From: an uncultured Leptospiraceae bacterium
GTDB taxonomy: Bacteria; Spirochaetota; Leptospiria; Leptospirales; Leptospiraceae
Direction of reading: 5' to 3'
Assembly: GCA_937924465.1 (NCBI GenBank)
Contig: CALDSP010000037.1
Span: 1-14,628, forward strand
DNA: 14,628 nucleotides
Shown here in pieces: positions 1-7,408 of this stretch. The notes below the pieces were generated by a model, which was not told where the DNA came from, did no database searches, and was given only the letters and a program-made list of their open reading frames with translations. Each line of letters starts with the position of its first letter. The stretch's first letter is position 1. A program made the position numbers and the translations under genes.

Positions 1-117
1 GTTTTTTTTAAAATGAATAATTTCTTCATATTCAAAACAACCACTTAAGAAAAAAATTAATATAAATAAAAAAAGTTTATAAATAAATTTTTTATAAAAA
101 TCAAATTCAAGTTTCAT
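1..117 (-). CDS. N-terminal part of a putative lipoprotein, cut by the window edge
   Basis: Reading the minus strand from an ATG at 117 gives 39 residues without a stop up to the edge: a short charged start (MKLEFDFYKKFIYK), a hydrophobic stretch (LFLFILIFFLSG) and then Cys27 in an LSGC lipobox, followed by an acidic mature start (FEYEE). This is a classical signal-peptidase-II signal, so the product is probably a lipid-anchored envelope protein. It lies 52 bases downstream of the CheB-like gene on the same strand and may be the last gene of that operon. No convincing Shine-Dalgarno sequence precedes the ATG. The function cannot be judged because the mature part is outside the window. Confidence 0.6.
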   Translation of the reverse strand, partial: MKLEFDFYKKFIYKLFLFILIFFLSGCFEYEEIIHFKKN

Positions 118-169
118 ACTAAAAATTTTTTTTATATTTGCATTGTTTGACAAGGAGAAAATTTCAGTC

Positions 170-1183
170 CTAAACCCAAGCAATTTGGCAAATTTTTTCT
201 ACAATTTCATGAGGAGATAAAACCATATCAAATAAATTTAATTCATAAATAATCTTACAACTCTCCCAAAATATACTAGTTTCTTCATTTTGTAAAATAA
301 CTAGCCCGCCTTTTTCTTTGAAAATTCTTAAATCTTTAGATAAATCCACATGTCCGGAGAGAATCAGACCAACAGCTTTAGAACCAAAAATTTCCCCAAT
401 AGATTGATAAAAATTTATTTCCAAGTCTGAAGAATTTTCTAAAATATGTAAAGATTTTTTAGAACTCGATTCTATGATTTTTAAATTCATTTTCTCAAAC
501 AAAAGGTACACAGTTCCAGAAGTCAAAATGTCTGAATCTTTTGCTTCTTTAATATATAAATTGCTTACTTGGTTTAATCTTTCTAAAAAACTTTTTGAAA
601 AAATTTTTGGAAGTTCGATTTTTACAAGAATGGGGATAGGAAAATCTTTAGGAAGAAAAGGAAGAATTTGCATAAGTGAAAAAAAGCCACCAATAGAACA
701 GAAAATAGAAATAATCTCATACTTTTGAGAAAATAAAAGTGAGCCAAAGAATTTTGGATTAGAAATAACTTTTTTTTTCACTTTCCAAGAATTAAGTGTA
801 TCAATTAGCTTTGTCTTAAAGTTTTGAATTTCTAGAGGATTAAATTCAGAGGGTTTAAAAAAAAAATGAGATACCCCCAAACAAAGAGCTTTAGTTGTAA
901 ACTGAACTTCTTGCTCTTCAGAAAAGTCACAAAGCATAAATACTATTATATTAGGAAATTCGTCTAAAAGGTTTCGAATAATTCCCTTTTCTATTTTATA
1001 AAATCCACTGTCTATAAAAACAAAATCAGGTTCTGAAAAAGCTAACTCTTCTAGGGGAAGTATAGAACTTTCAGAAGTACCACAAAGTTCTATATTTGGT
1101 TGATAAGATAAACACTCAATAAAAATCTTTTTAATGTAAGGATTTGCAGAAATTAAAAAAACTTGTTTTTTATCTTGATCCAC
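170..1183 (-). CDS. CheB-like protein with degenerate receiver and methylesterase domains (probable pseudoenzyme)
   Basis: The 337-residue product has CheB architecture: a receiver-like domain (about 6-130) and a methylesterase-like domain (about 155-335). The second half aligns by eye with E. coli CheB over long stretches: CSIGG for ASTGG, FLERLNQVSNLYIKEAKDSD for FAERLNKLCQISVKEAEDGE, and AVGLILSG for AVGVILTG. Ser163 matches the catalytic Ser164, but the catalytic His of the QHMP motif is Glu (IELP) and the catalytic Asp of GNDG is Leu (VDLS). In the receiver Asp58 and Lys110 remain, but the N-terminal acidic pair is SAN. Demethylation or deamidation of chemoreceptors is therefore unlikely; a binding or scaffold role is an inference. 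The start is GTG with an AGG-type ribosome site 7-9 bases upstream. It follows a response regulator and a histidine kinase on the same strand. Confidence 0.75.
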   Translation of the reverse strand: MDQDKKQVFLISANPYIKKIFIECLSYQPNIELCGTSESSILPLEELAFSEPDFVFIDSGFYKIEKGIIRNLLDEFPNIIVFMLCDFSEEQEVQFTTKALCLGVSHFFFKPSEFNPLEIQNFKTKLIDTLNSWKVKKKVISNPKFFGSLLFSQKYEIISIFCSIGGFFSLMQILPFLPKDFPIPILVKIELPKIFSKSFLERLNQVSNLYIKEAKDSDILTSGTVYLLFEKMNLKIIESSSKKSLHILENSSDLEINFYQSIGEIFGSKAVGLILSGHVDLSKDLRIFKEKGGLVILQNEETSIFWESCKIIYELNLFDMVLSPHEIVEKICQIAWV

Positions 1184-1190
1184 TTTAAAT

Positions 1191-1225
1191 ACCTACCACT
1201 ATATTTATAGTTTAATAATGTAGGT
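1191..1225 (-). promoter_or_regulatory. Nested inverted repeat covering the ribosome site of the CheB-like gene
   Basis: ACCTAC at 1191-1196 is the reverse complement of GTAGGT at 1220-1225, and between them ACTATATTTATAGT (1198-1211) is a second dyad. Transcribed on the minus strand, the GTAGGT strand of the outer stem contains the only Shine-Dalgarno candidate for the GTG start at 1183. Folding would hide it. No T-run follows, so this is not an intrinsic terminator. It may be translational control, an operator dyad, or chance in AT-rich DNA. Confidence 0.35.
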
Positions 1226-1235
1226 TTTCAGGAAA

Positions 1236-1910
1236 TTATTTTGGAAATCCATAAAAAATTTTTTTATTTTCTAATCCACATTGATAAGTTTCAATATGAA
1301 AATAAAAATTTACGTTTAAATTAGAAAGAGAATAAACTGCAGTTTCACTTTTTTCAGTAACAAATGAATTACTATTTTCTATAAAAGAAAAAAAATTATA
1401 AAAATCTTTTCCGAGTATATCTCCATTATTATTTTGTAATAAATTTTTTATTGCTAAGCTAGCAAATTTAATTTTATTATTGGCATCTAACACAAAGACA
1501 GTCATTTCTTTTAATAAATTCAAATCTTTTTGACTCAGCTTATTTTCTGTAATGCAAGAAGAATATAAAATTTGTTTTAATTCTTGAGCATCAAATGGTT
1601 TTTGAATACATTTAGAAATCCCTGCTTGATTAACAGCTAAAAGGATAGAATCATAATCTACATAACCTGTAATTAAAATTCTTTGGACGTTAGGTGCAAT
1701 CTCTTTAGCCTTTGTTAAAAATTCTATTCCATTCATGTTTGGCATACGGCTATCGCTTAGAATTATAGAAAAACTTTCTTCTTTCAGAATTTCTAAGGCC
1801 TCTAAGGGATATTGGCATATAGTGATATCAAAATCCTTTTTAAATAAAAGACGAAAACTTTGGAGATTTTCTATTTCGTCATCAACGTATAATATTTTTA
1901 GTTTATTCAT
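1236..1910 (-). CDS. Response regulator: receiver domain plus PAS-like C-terminal domain
   Basis: The 224-residue product begins with a complete receiver domain (about 4-120). Asp10-Asp11-Glu12 form the acidic pocket, Asp53 in LSDSRMP is the phospho-acceptor, Thr81 lies in ILITGY and Lys104 in QKPF. The C-terminal half (about 125-215) has no DNA-binding helix-turn-helix; it resembles a PAS fold (VFVLDANNKIKFAS, then ILGKDFYNFF), so output is probably protein-protein or ligand-dependent rather than transcriptional. It starts 9 bases after the histidine-kinase stop with a good ribosome site (AGGA, spacing 7), so the two are almost certainly a cognate pair. The receiver is well preserved, in contrast to the degenerate one in the next gene. 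The PAS call is by pattern only. Confidence 0.8.
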   Translation of the reverse strand: MNKLKILYVDDEIENLQSFRLLFKKDFDITICQYPLEALEILKEESFSIILSDSRMPNMNGIEFLTKAKEIAPNVQRILITGYVDYDSILLAVNQAGISKCIQKPFDAQELKQILYSSCITENKLSQKDLNLLKEMTVFVLDANNKIKFASLAIKNLLQNNNGDILGKDFYNFFSFIENSNSFVTEKSETAVYSLSNLNVNFYFHIETYQCGLENKKIFYGFPK

Positions 1911-1919
1911 TATTCTATC

Positions 1920-3329
1920 CTATTTTATTGGAAGCTCAATGATAAAAGTAGCTCCCTCATTTTCTTTGCTTTCAACCTTTAGTGTTCCATCATGTTTTTC
2001 TATGATTTCATGAGAGATAAACAAACCTAATCCGACACCTTTTCCACTAGACTTAGTAGTAAAGAAAGGTTGAAAAATTTTTGAAATATTTTCTTTACTA
2101 ATTCCAGCCCCATCATCAATAATTTCAATATTTATTGTGGAGAAAGATTGCAACTTTTGTATGTAAGAGGTTTTCACGATAATTTTTCCAGTTTCAGTTT
2201 TTCTTTTTGCTTGAATTGCATTTTGAATTAAATTTACAAAAACTTGAATAAGCTTATTTGGAATACATAAAATTTCAGAAATGTTTGAATCTAATTGTAA
2301 TTCTATTTGCATATCATTTTTTAACTCATGTTGTAGCATATTAATGGAAGTGTAAATCAAATCATGAAGATTTGCTTTTTCAAAATTTTCTTGAGAAGGA
2401 TGAGAATATTCTTTTAAGGATTTTACAAGATTAGAAATGTTTTGAATTCCTTTCTTAGTATTCTTATATAAGATTTCAAAATCTTTTTTAATTTCTTCTT
2501 GTTTTGAGTGAATTTCTTGCTCAAAATTTTCTTCTATTCCATGTTGTTTTAATTTAAATTGCATATCTCTTAAAATTTGAGAGTGATCTTCCCATAAAAT
2601 TTGAATGCCTTCTATACTTGCTAAAATATAGCTTAAAGAATTTTTAATTTCGTGCGATACTCCTGCACTCAAAATGCCTAAAGTTGCCATTTTATCTTGT
2701 TCAATGAGTTTTGCATTCGATTTATCTAAAAGTTGAGATATATTTTCTAATTCTCGAGACTTTTCATTTAAAGATTCTTGCAATTGAGTATTCAGATTTG
2801 TTAATTCCTCATTTTGGATTTTTTGGAATTTTTCTTTTAAAGAATTTTCAATTTCTATGGAAATTCTTTTATAAAAAAAATCTAGAACAGTCATAGAAGT
2901 ATTCAAAATTTCTTCATCATTCGAAAAAAATGCAATCAGTCCAATTAATTTTTGATTATCTTGAAAAATAGGAACCCCAAAATAATGAGATACCCCAATT
3001 TGTTGAAAATAAAATGCTTTTGGATAGCTAGAATGGAAATTCTCACAAAAAAAATTCTTTTGAAATTTTAAAACTTCTATACAAGGATATTCAGAATACT
3101 CATATTCAAAGTTTTCTTGTAATTGCTGATTGAGAACAAAACTTAAAGTAATTATTTTATCATTTTGAAAGTAACCAACTAAAACAGCTGATAAATTACT
3201 TTTTTTTACTAATTCTAAACAAAAACAATTCAAAAAATTATAATTTGCAGTTTGAAGAAGGGAATGAGTAATTTCTTGCATTATAACTGAAATAGATTTA
3301 TAAGGAGTGATTTTTATATATGATTTCAT
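1920..3329 (-). CDS. Soluble GAF-domain sensor histidine kinase
   Basis: The 469-residue product has an N-terminal GAF-like domain (about 15-160, with HYFGVPIFQDNQKLIGLIAFF as the typical core). A coiled-coil linker follows (about 160-212), then a HisKA dimerisation domain with the phospho-acceptor His226 in SAGVSHEIKN. The C-terminal HATPase domain has an N box (FVNLIQNAIQA, about 364-374), G1 (DDGAGI, 405-410), F box (PFFTTK) and G2 (GKGVGLGLF, 429-437). All catalytic motifs look intact. No transmembrane segment is seen, so it probably senses a cytoplasmic signal. An unusually long helical stretch (about 235-300) separates the His box from the ATPase domain. The ATG has AAAGG upstream with about 9-base spacing. 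It lies 3 bases after coaB and 9 before the response regulator. The ligand is unknown. Confidence 0.88.
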   Translation of the reverse strand: MKSYIKITPYKSISVIMQEITHSLLQTANYNFLNCFCLELVKKSNLSAVLVGYFQNDKIITLSFVLNQQLQENFEYEYSEYPCIEVLKFQKNFFCENFHSSYPKAFYFQQIGVSHYFGVPIFQDNQKLIGLIAFFSNDEEILNTSMTVLDFFYKRISIEIENSLKEKFQKIQNEELTNLNTQLQESLNEKSRELENISQLLDKSNAKLIEQDKMATLGILSAGVSHEIKNSLSYILASIEGIQILWEDHSQILRDMQFKLKQHGIEENFEQEIHSKQEEIKKDFEILYKNTKKGIQNISNLVKSLKEYSHPSQENFEKANLHDLIYTSINMLQHELKNDMQIELQLDSNISEILCIPNKLIQVFVNLIQNAIQAKRKTETGKIIVKTSYIQKLQSFSTINIEIIDDGAGISKENISKIFQPFFTTKSSGKGVGLGLFISHEIIEKHDGTLKVESKENEGATFIIELPIK

Positions 3330-3332
3330 GTT

Positions 3333-3995
3333 TTATAACCTTTGCTTCAAAAATTCTATAATTTTTTGAGCAACTATGTCCTTAGACTCATAATTTATCT
3401 CTAATTCTCTACCTACTTCAGAAAATATTTGAATATTTGTTTTTTCTTCCCCAAATCCAGAATTTTTTTGAATTGGATTTGCTATAATGTATTTTAGATT
3501 TTTCTTAATTAGTTTTTCTCTTGCGTTTTTCTCTAAGTCATTTGTCTCTGCAGCAAATCCAATTAGTTCACAACCTTGAATTTGATTTGTTTTTATGTGT
3601 TGACTTAAAGTTTGAAGTATATCAGGATTGGGTTCTAATTCTAAAGCAAGAAGAGATTTTTCTTGTTTTTTTATTTTAAAAGTACTTGGATTCTTGGGTT
3701 TAAAGTCTGCAGGAGCTGCTGCCATTATTAAAAGAGTTCTTTCTTCTAGTTCAGAAAGAATTGTGTTTAATAAATCAAGTGTTGTTTCTACAGAGAGATT
3801 TTTAGCTCCTTCTACATGTGCATATTTTTCAGAAACATTTCCATAAATATAAACCACTGGATAATTTTGTTTCACTAATTCAGAGGCAATGGAATATCCC
3901 ATTTTTCCTGTAGAAGCGTTTGCTATAAAACGAATGGGATCAATCCACTCTCTTGTTCCACCAGCTGTAACAATAATTTTTTTAAACTGTCTCAT
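3333..3995 (-). CDS. coaB: Phosphopantothenate--cysteine ligase (CoaB), stand-alone
   Basis: CoaB joins 4'-phosphopantothenate to cysteine, the second step of CoA synthesis from pantothenate. The product starts with the CoaB nucleotide-binding motif (KKIIVTAGGTREWIDPIRFI) followed by NASTGKMG, the equivalent of NxSSGKMG, with the conserved Asn at about residue 26. AAAPADF and the conserved KIKK motif (about 107-110) follow, then PNPDIL and FAAET. About 220 residues is the right size for the ligase domain alone. I use the ATG at 3995; a TTG nine bases upstream (4004) is also in frame. The ATG lies inside the end of coaC, a 14-base overlap, so translation is probably coupled. In most bacteria CoaC and CoaB are one fused protein; here the split falls exactly between domains and neither half looks damaged. 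Confidence 0.93.
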   Translation of the reverse strand: MRQFKKIIVTAGGTREWIDPIRFIANASTGKMGYSIASELVKQNYPVVYIYGNVSEKYAHVEGAKNLSVETTLDLLNTILSELEERTLLIMAAAPADFKPKNPSTFKIKKQEKSLLALELEPNPDILQTLSQHIKTNQIQGCELIGFAAETNDLEKNAREKLIKKNLKYIIANPIQKNSGFGEEKTNIQIFSEVGRELEINYESKDIVAQKIIEFLKQRL

Positions 3996-4512
3996 ATAAT
4001 TCAATAATTTTTTTTTGAATTACTTCTACATCCACCATTTTTCCTTTGCCTTCATCTCCACAAACTACAATCCCCTCTACTGGTTCTAGAATAATCACTC
4101 CATCTTCCTTAAGTTGTTGAATATTTCTTTGAACAGCTTTATTTGCATACATTCCCGGATTCATAGCTGGTGCAACTAAAACTGGAACAGTACAAGCAAG
4201 ATAGGTAGAGCTTACTAAGTCATCGGCAATTCCATTTGCCATTTTCCCTATTATGTTTGCAGTGGCTGGGGCTATAACAAAAATTTTAGCAAGGTTTTTC
4301 ATTTCAATATGAGCCATAATAGAGTCATATTCATTCACAAACACAGGCTTATTTGTAAGAGCTTCAAAAGTATTTTTATGAATAAATTGAGTTGCGTTAT
4401 GCGTCATGATAACTCTTACAGGAAAGCCTAATTTAACTAAATTTCTAACTAAATCACATGTTTTATAAGCGGCAATCCCTCCTGTAATTGCTATGAGAAT
4501 CTCACTGTTCAT
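3982..4512 (-). CDS. coaC: Phosphopantothenoylcysteine decarboxylase (CoaC), stand-alone flavoprotein
   Basis: CoaC is an FMN-dependent enzyme that decarboxylates 4'-phosphopantothenoylcysteine to 4'-phosphopantetheine, directly after the CoaB step. The 176-residue product shows the family signature in order: N-terminal flavoprotein strand ILIAITGGIAAYK, catalytic His68 in MAHIEM, FMN-binding APATANIIGKMANGIADDL, the substrate-clamp PAMNPGM (Asn118), and the catalytic Cys151 in VVCGDEGKGKM. All the residues known to be essential are present. Its length equals the CoaC half of the usual CoaBC fusion. It starts 2 bases after the CBS-domain gene and overlaps coaB by 14 bases. No clear Shine-Dalgarno sequence precedes the ATG. 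Confidence 0.95.
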   Translation of the reverse strand: MNSEILIAITGGIAAYKTCDLVRNLVKLGFPVRVIMTHNATQFIHKNTFEALTNKPVFVNEYDSIMAHIEMKNLAKIFVIAPATANIIGKMANGIADDLVSSTYLACTVPVLVAPAMNPGMYANKAVQRNIQQLKEDGVIILEPVEGIVVCGDEGKGKMVDVEVIQKKIIELYETV

Positions 4513-4514
4513 TT

Positions 4515-5858
4515 TTAATCATAATCTTCTTTGATGGGAATAATCTCAATTGGTTTATGATCATAACGAATTTGTAAAATTTTATTTCCATCCATTTTGA
4601 TCACAGTGAGAGTTCCTTTTTTAATAGAAATAGAACTTCCTTCTACCGGCATGTCTTGGTGCTTTTCCATAAAAAATCCTGCTATTGTTCGCACATCTTT
4701 TGTATGCTCCAAAACCTCTCCTTCTAAAACATCTTGGAGATCTTCTAGTTCTGCCTCTCCGTCAATGATATACGAATCAGTTTTTATATCGTGCACTGTG
4801 ATTGGATCTTCTTCATCGGTTTCGTCCTTTATTGGTCCGAAAATTTCCTCTATAATATCTTCTAAAGTAAGAAGTCCCGAGACCCCTCCATATTCATCTA
4901 CAACAATAGCCATGTGTTGTTTAGATTTGCGAAGTTTTTCAAGAACCTTTTCAATAGAAAGAGTCTCTGGAACAAAAACAGGAGTTTGCATAATACTACT
5001 GACTTTTTCATTTTTGTTTCTCTCTGGATTGGCTAACCATTCAATAAAGGCTTGTACATGCACAACACCTGTAATGTGATCTAAATCTTTATCGTAAACA
5101 GGGTACCTGGAAAAACGATGTTCTGCAATAACTGGAAGAATTTCTTTTATTTTTTCATCTTGCGGAATAGCAACCATACTTAATCTATGAGTCATGACTT
5201 CTTTTGCTTCATGTTCAGAAAATTGAAATGTTTTCTGAATAATCCGAAACTCTTCATTATCTAGTTTACCTTGTTTGTTTTGCTCTTCCAAAATAATCAT
5301 TAATTCTTCTGCTGTATGAACCATTTTATGACCTGCTGTTTGCAAGTTAAAAGCTCTCAAAAAGCTATTTGTAATTTGATTCATAAAGAAGGTAATAGGA
5401 TAAAAGAGATAATAAAAGAAATATAAAGGAGCAGAAGAGTATAAAGAAATTTGTTCTGCACTCTGTATTGCTAAGGTTTTTGGAACTAACTCTCCAAACG
5501 TTATGTGCATAAACGTAATGAGAGTAAATGAAATAGGCACAGCTATAGCATGAGAAGTGATATGCGTAGGAATTGGAATTTCTGTGAGATCAATCAAGCT
5601 TTCAATAGCATGGGCAACATACAACTCTCCTAACCAACCAAGCAAGAGACTTGCTATAGTAATTCCAACTTGGCAAACAGAAAGCATGTCGTTTAGGTGT
5701 TCAATTACTTTTTTTGTTAAGGGGGCAAATGGTCTTCCATCTTTAATCAATTCTTCTATGCGAGATGGTCGAACGGCAACAATAGCAAATTCTGCGGCAA
5801 CAAAAAATCCATTCACAAGAACAAGTAGAATAATGATTAAAAACTCCAAGACACCCAT
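4515..5858 (-). CDS. CNNM/CBS-domain membrane protein of the CorC/HlyC (TlyC) family
   Basis: The 447-residue inner-membrane protein has the full three-part layout. A CNNM (DUF21) transmembrane domain (about 1-200) has hydrophobic segments near 4-26, 60-78, 103-122 and 140-162 and the conserved GELVPKTLA (122-130). A CBS pair follows (about 222-275 and 286-345, with VVDEYGGVSGLLTLEDIIEEIFG at 319-341). A C-terminal CorC/HlyC domain (about 360-435) ends the protein. Family members are linked to magnesium/cobalt efflux or homeostasis; older haemolysin labels rest on weak evidence, so I avoid them. The start codon overlaps the stop of the TraB-like gene by one base (TAATG), and CoaC follows after 2 bases, so these genes are probably co-translated. 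The transported ion cannot be read from sequence. Confidence 0.9.
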   Translation of the reverse strand: MGVLEFLIIILLVLVNGFFVAAEFAIVAVRPSRIEELIKDGRPFAPLTKKVIEHLNDMLSVCQVGITIASLLLGWLGELYVAHAIESLIDLTEIPIPTHITSHAIAVPISFTLITFMHITFGELVPKTLAIQSAEQISLYSSAPLYFFYYLFYPITFFMNQITNSFLRAFNLQTAGHKMVHTAEELMIILEEQNKQGKLDNEEFRIIQKTFQFSEHEAKEVMTHRLSMVAIPQDEKIKEILPVIAEHRFSRYPVYDKDLDHITGVVHVQAFIEWLANPERNKNEKVSSIMQTPVFVPETLSIEKVLEKLRKSKQHMAIVVDEYGGVSGLLTLEDIIEEIFGPIKDETDEEDPITVHDIKTDSYIIDGEAELEDLQDVLEGEVLEHTKDVRTIAGFFMEKHQDMPVEGSSISIKKGTLTVIKMDGNKILQIRYDHKPIEIIPIKEDYD

Positions 5859-6781
5859 TAGTTACTTTCTAATCTCCAGGCATCTACCCAAATAATAGAT
5901 TGAATTTGAAACTTATACTTTTCTTGTAACACTTCAAGAAAATTAGGAAGATGTGCCGCTCCATAGAGAACTCCTAGTTCTAGGGGTAAATTAGAACGAA
6001 GTTTGTCATCCATGTATTCAAGTGCAATTTTATTTCTCTCAATAATAATTGCCTCTCTTGGGATTTTCATATTTTCATCATAGCAAAGTTCCTTGGCTGA
6101 CTTTACCAAATACTTAGCCATTCTTCTTTTGTATTTCATAAGGATGATAGCACGAGTATCTTCTACTTGTACTAAATCCTCTGGAGAGATATCTTGTTCA
6201 AGAGAAACCTTACTTTCCAAAGTCAAGGTACGAGAGAGTTGCTCTAAACTAATATTCAAATTTTTTAAAATTTCTATAAAATCAAAAAAATTTACATCCG
6301 CGTTAATCCAATTTGGTTTAGGCTTTAAATAGTCTGCTTGTTCTACCAAATTAAAATACTTTGCAAATTCAGATTGAAAATTGATTATATTTTGAATCCC
6401 TTTTTTAGAGGGTATACTATTTTGCGAAACAAAATTAAACGAAAATGGCAAAGAAACAGATTGGTCAACCCGAATTCCCTCATAAAAAACATAATCCATG
6501 TCGTTCATTAATTTAAGAATGGTCTTATAATACTTAGCATCTCCCACATGAATTAAACCCACTAATTTAATTCTTACAAAAGACTCAGGATGCTCTAAAG
6601 AATAAATCGCTGTTTGAAGAGATCCCGACTGAATTCTTAAAAATTCAAGTTCTAAAATTTTCTTTTCATTATCTTGAGCCAGTAAAGTAAAATTTATAAA
6701 AATAAAAAATTTAAAAGGGAAAAGGAATATCCTTGTGAATGTTCTCAAAAAAGAAAAAATTTTCAAAGAATGTGAGCTCAT
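5858..6781 (-). CDS. TraB/PrgY (TIKI-fold)-like protein with signal peptide
   Basis: The 307-residue product begins with a basic-hydrophobic leader (about 6-36, ending TLLAQ before DNEKK) that looks like a Sec signal peptide or anchor. The rest carries TraB-family hallmarks: a first GxxH motif GLIH (75-78) in KLVGLIHVGDAKYY, a conserved Glu in FYEG (101), and a second GxxH motif GAAH (274-277) in LYGAAHLPNFL. The TIKI/TraB/PrgY superfamily includes metalloproteases and proteins that inactivate peptide pheromones, and these His/Glu positions are the proposed metal-binding set. The substrate is unknown. It heads the tightly packed run that continues into the CorC-like and CoA genes. The ATG has no evident ribosome site. 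A 108-base gap upstream presumably holds the promoter, but no convincing -35/-10 pair stands out in that AT-rich stretch. Confidence 0.78.
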   Translation of the reverse strand: MSSHSLKIFSFLRTFTRIFLFPFKFFIFINFTLLAQDNEKKILELEFLRIQSGSLQTAIYSLEHPESFVRIKLVGLIHVGDAKYYKTILKLMNDMDYVFYEGIRVDQSVSLPFSFNFVSQNSIPSKKGIQNIINFQSEFAKYFNLVEQADYLKPKPNWINADVNFFDFIEILKNLNISLEQLSRTLTLESKVSLEQDISPEDLVQVEDTRAIILMKYKRRMAKYLVKSAKELCYDENMKIPREAIIIERNKIALEYMDDKLRSNLPLELGVLYGAAHLPNFLEVLQEKYKFQIQSIIWVDAWRLESN

Positions 6782-6889
6782 GATATTGTGTAAAAATTTT
6801 TTAAGATTTTATATTGCTTCATATTTTTACTTTCCATTAGAGTTACGTTTCATATTTTATTTATTCTATTCAAAAAATAAAGCACTATT

Positions 6890-7384
6890 TTAAATTATAA
6901 TTGGTTTGTCGGAAAGTTCATTGGGTTTGTTTTGAGGAGGTGGAAAATGAGTAGATAAAATTTCAGTAATTTCAGAAATTCCCAAAATCACTCCCTTTTC
7001 AAAATAGCCTTTTTTAAAATTTGTTTTCATTCTTTCTAAAATAAGATCCCATTCTTTTTGAGGAATTTTTTTTGAAATTCCTCTATCAGCAATGATTTCA
7101 ATTTGCTTTTCAGACAAAAGCAGATAGATGAGAACTCCATTGTTAAACTCTGTATCCCAAACTCTATACTTTGAAAATAAATCTATGGCACGCTGCCGCG
7201 GAGTTATTTTTTTTATAACAAGAGGAATAGGAAACTTTACCTCTACTAAAAAGACTAGTTCCCCATTGTGTCGTTTTTCAGAATTTTGAATTACAAGTTC
7301 TATATTTTTTAAAAATTTTTTAGGAAAAATTTTTCTAAATTTCCAACTTGGAAAAAATAAATTTATAAGCAATCTTTTGAACAT
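6890..7384 (-). CDS. TPM-domain protein, cytoplasmic type
   Basis: The 164-residue product matches the TPM domain (named for the plant TLP18.3, Psb32 and bacterial MOLO-1 proteins). It has a helix leading into NGELVFLVEVKF (40-51), then the typical core WDTEFNNGVLIYLLLSEKQIEIIADRGI (about 76-103), and a C-terminal helix (KGYFEKGVILGISEITEILS). There is no convincing signal peptide or transmembrane segment, unlike the exported YgcG-type members, so it is probably cytoplasmic or peripheral. The Pro-rich tail is likely unstructured. Bacterial TPM genes often sit beside lemA, but no lemA is present here. It lies 24 bases downstream of the LptE-like gene with AAGG close before the ATG, so the two form a small operon. 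Molecular function is unknown. Confidence 0.75.
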   Translation of the reverse strand: MFKRLLINLFFPSWKFRKIFPKKFLKNIELVIQNSEKRHNGELVFLVEVKFPIPLVIKKITPRQRAIDLFSKYRVWDTEFNNGVLIYLLLSEKQIEIIADRGISKKIPQKEWDLILERMKTNFKKGYFEKGVILGISEITEILSTHFPPPQNKPNELSDKPIII

Positions 7385-7408
7385 AACCTTACTAGTTTTT
7401 AGTTCCTT

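Noticed and set aside
3982..4004. Frameshift in a fused coaBC pseudogene
   Set aside because: The break is exactly between the domains, both halves keep all key motifs, and a usable ATG begins the second half; a genuine gene split is the simpler reading, pending comparison with relatives.
4597..5079. 160-residue plus-strand open frame rich in Ser and Thr
   Set aside because: It is the antisense of the CBS/CorC region of a well-supported membrane protein; its composition is that of a shadow frame.
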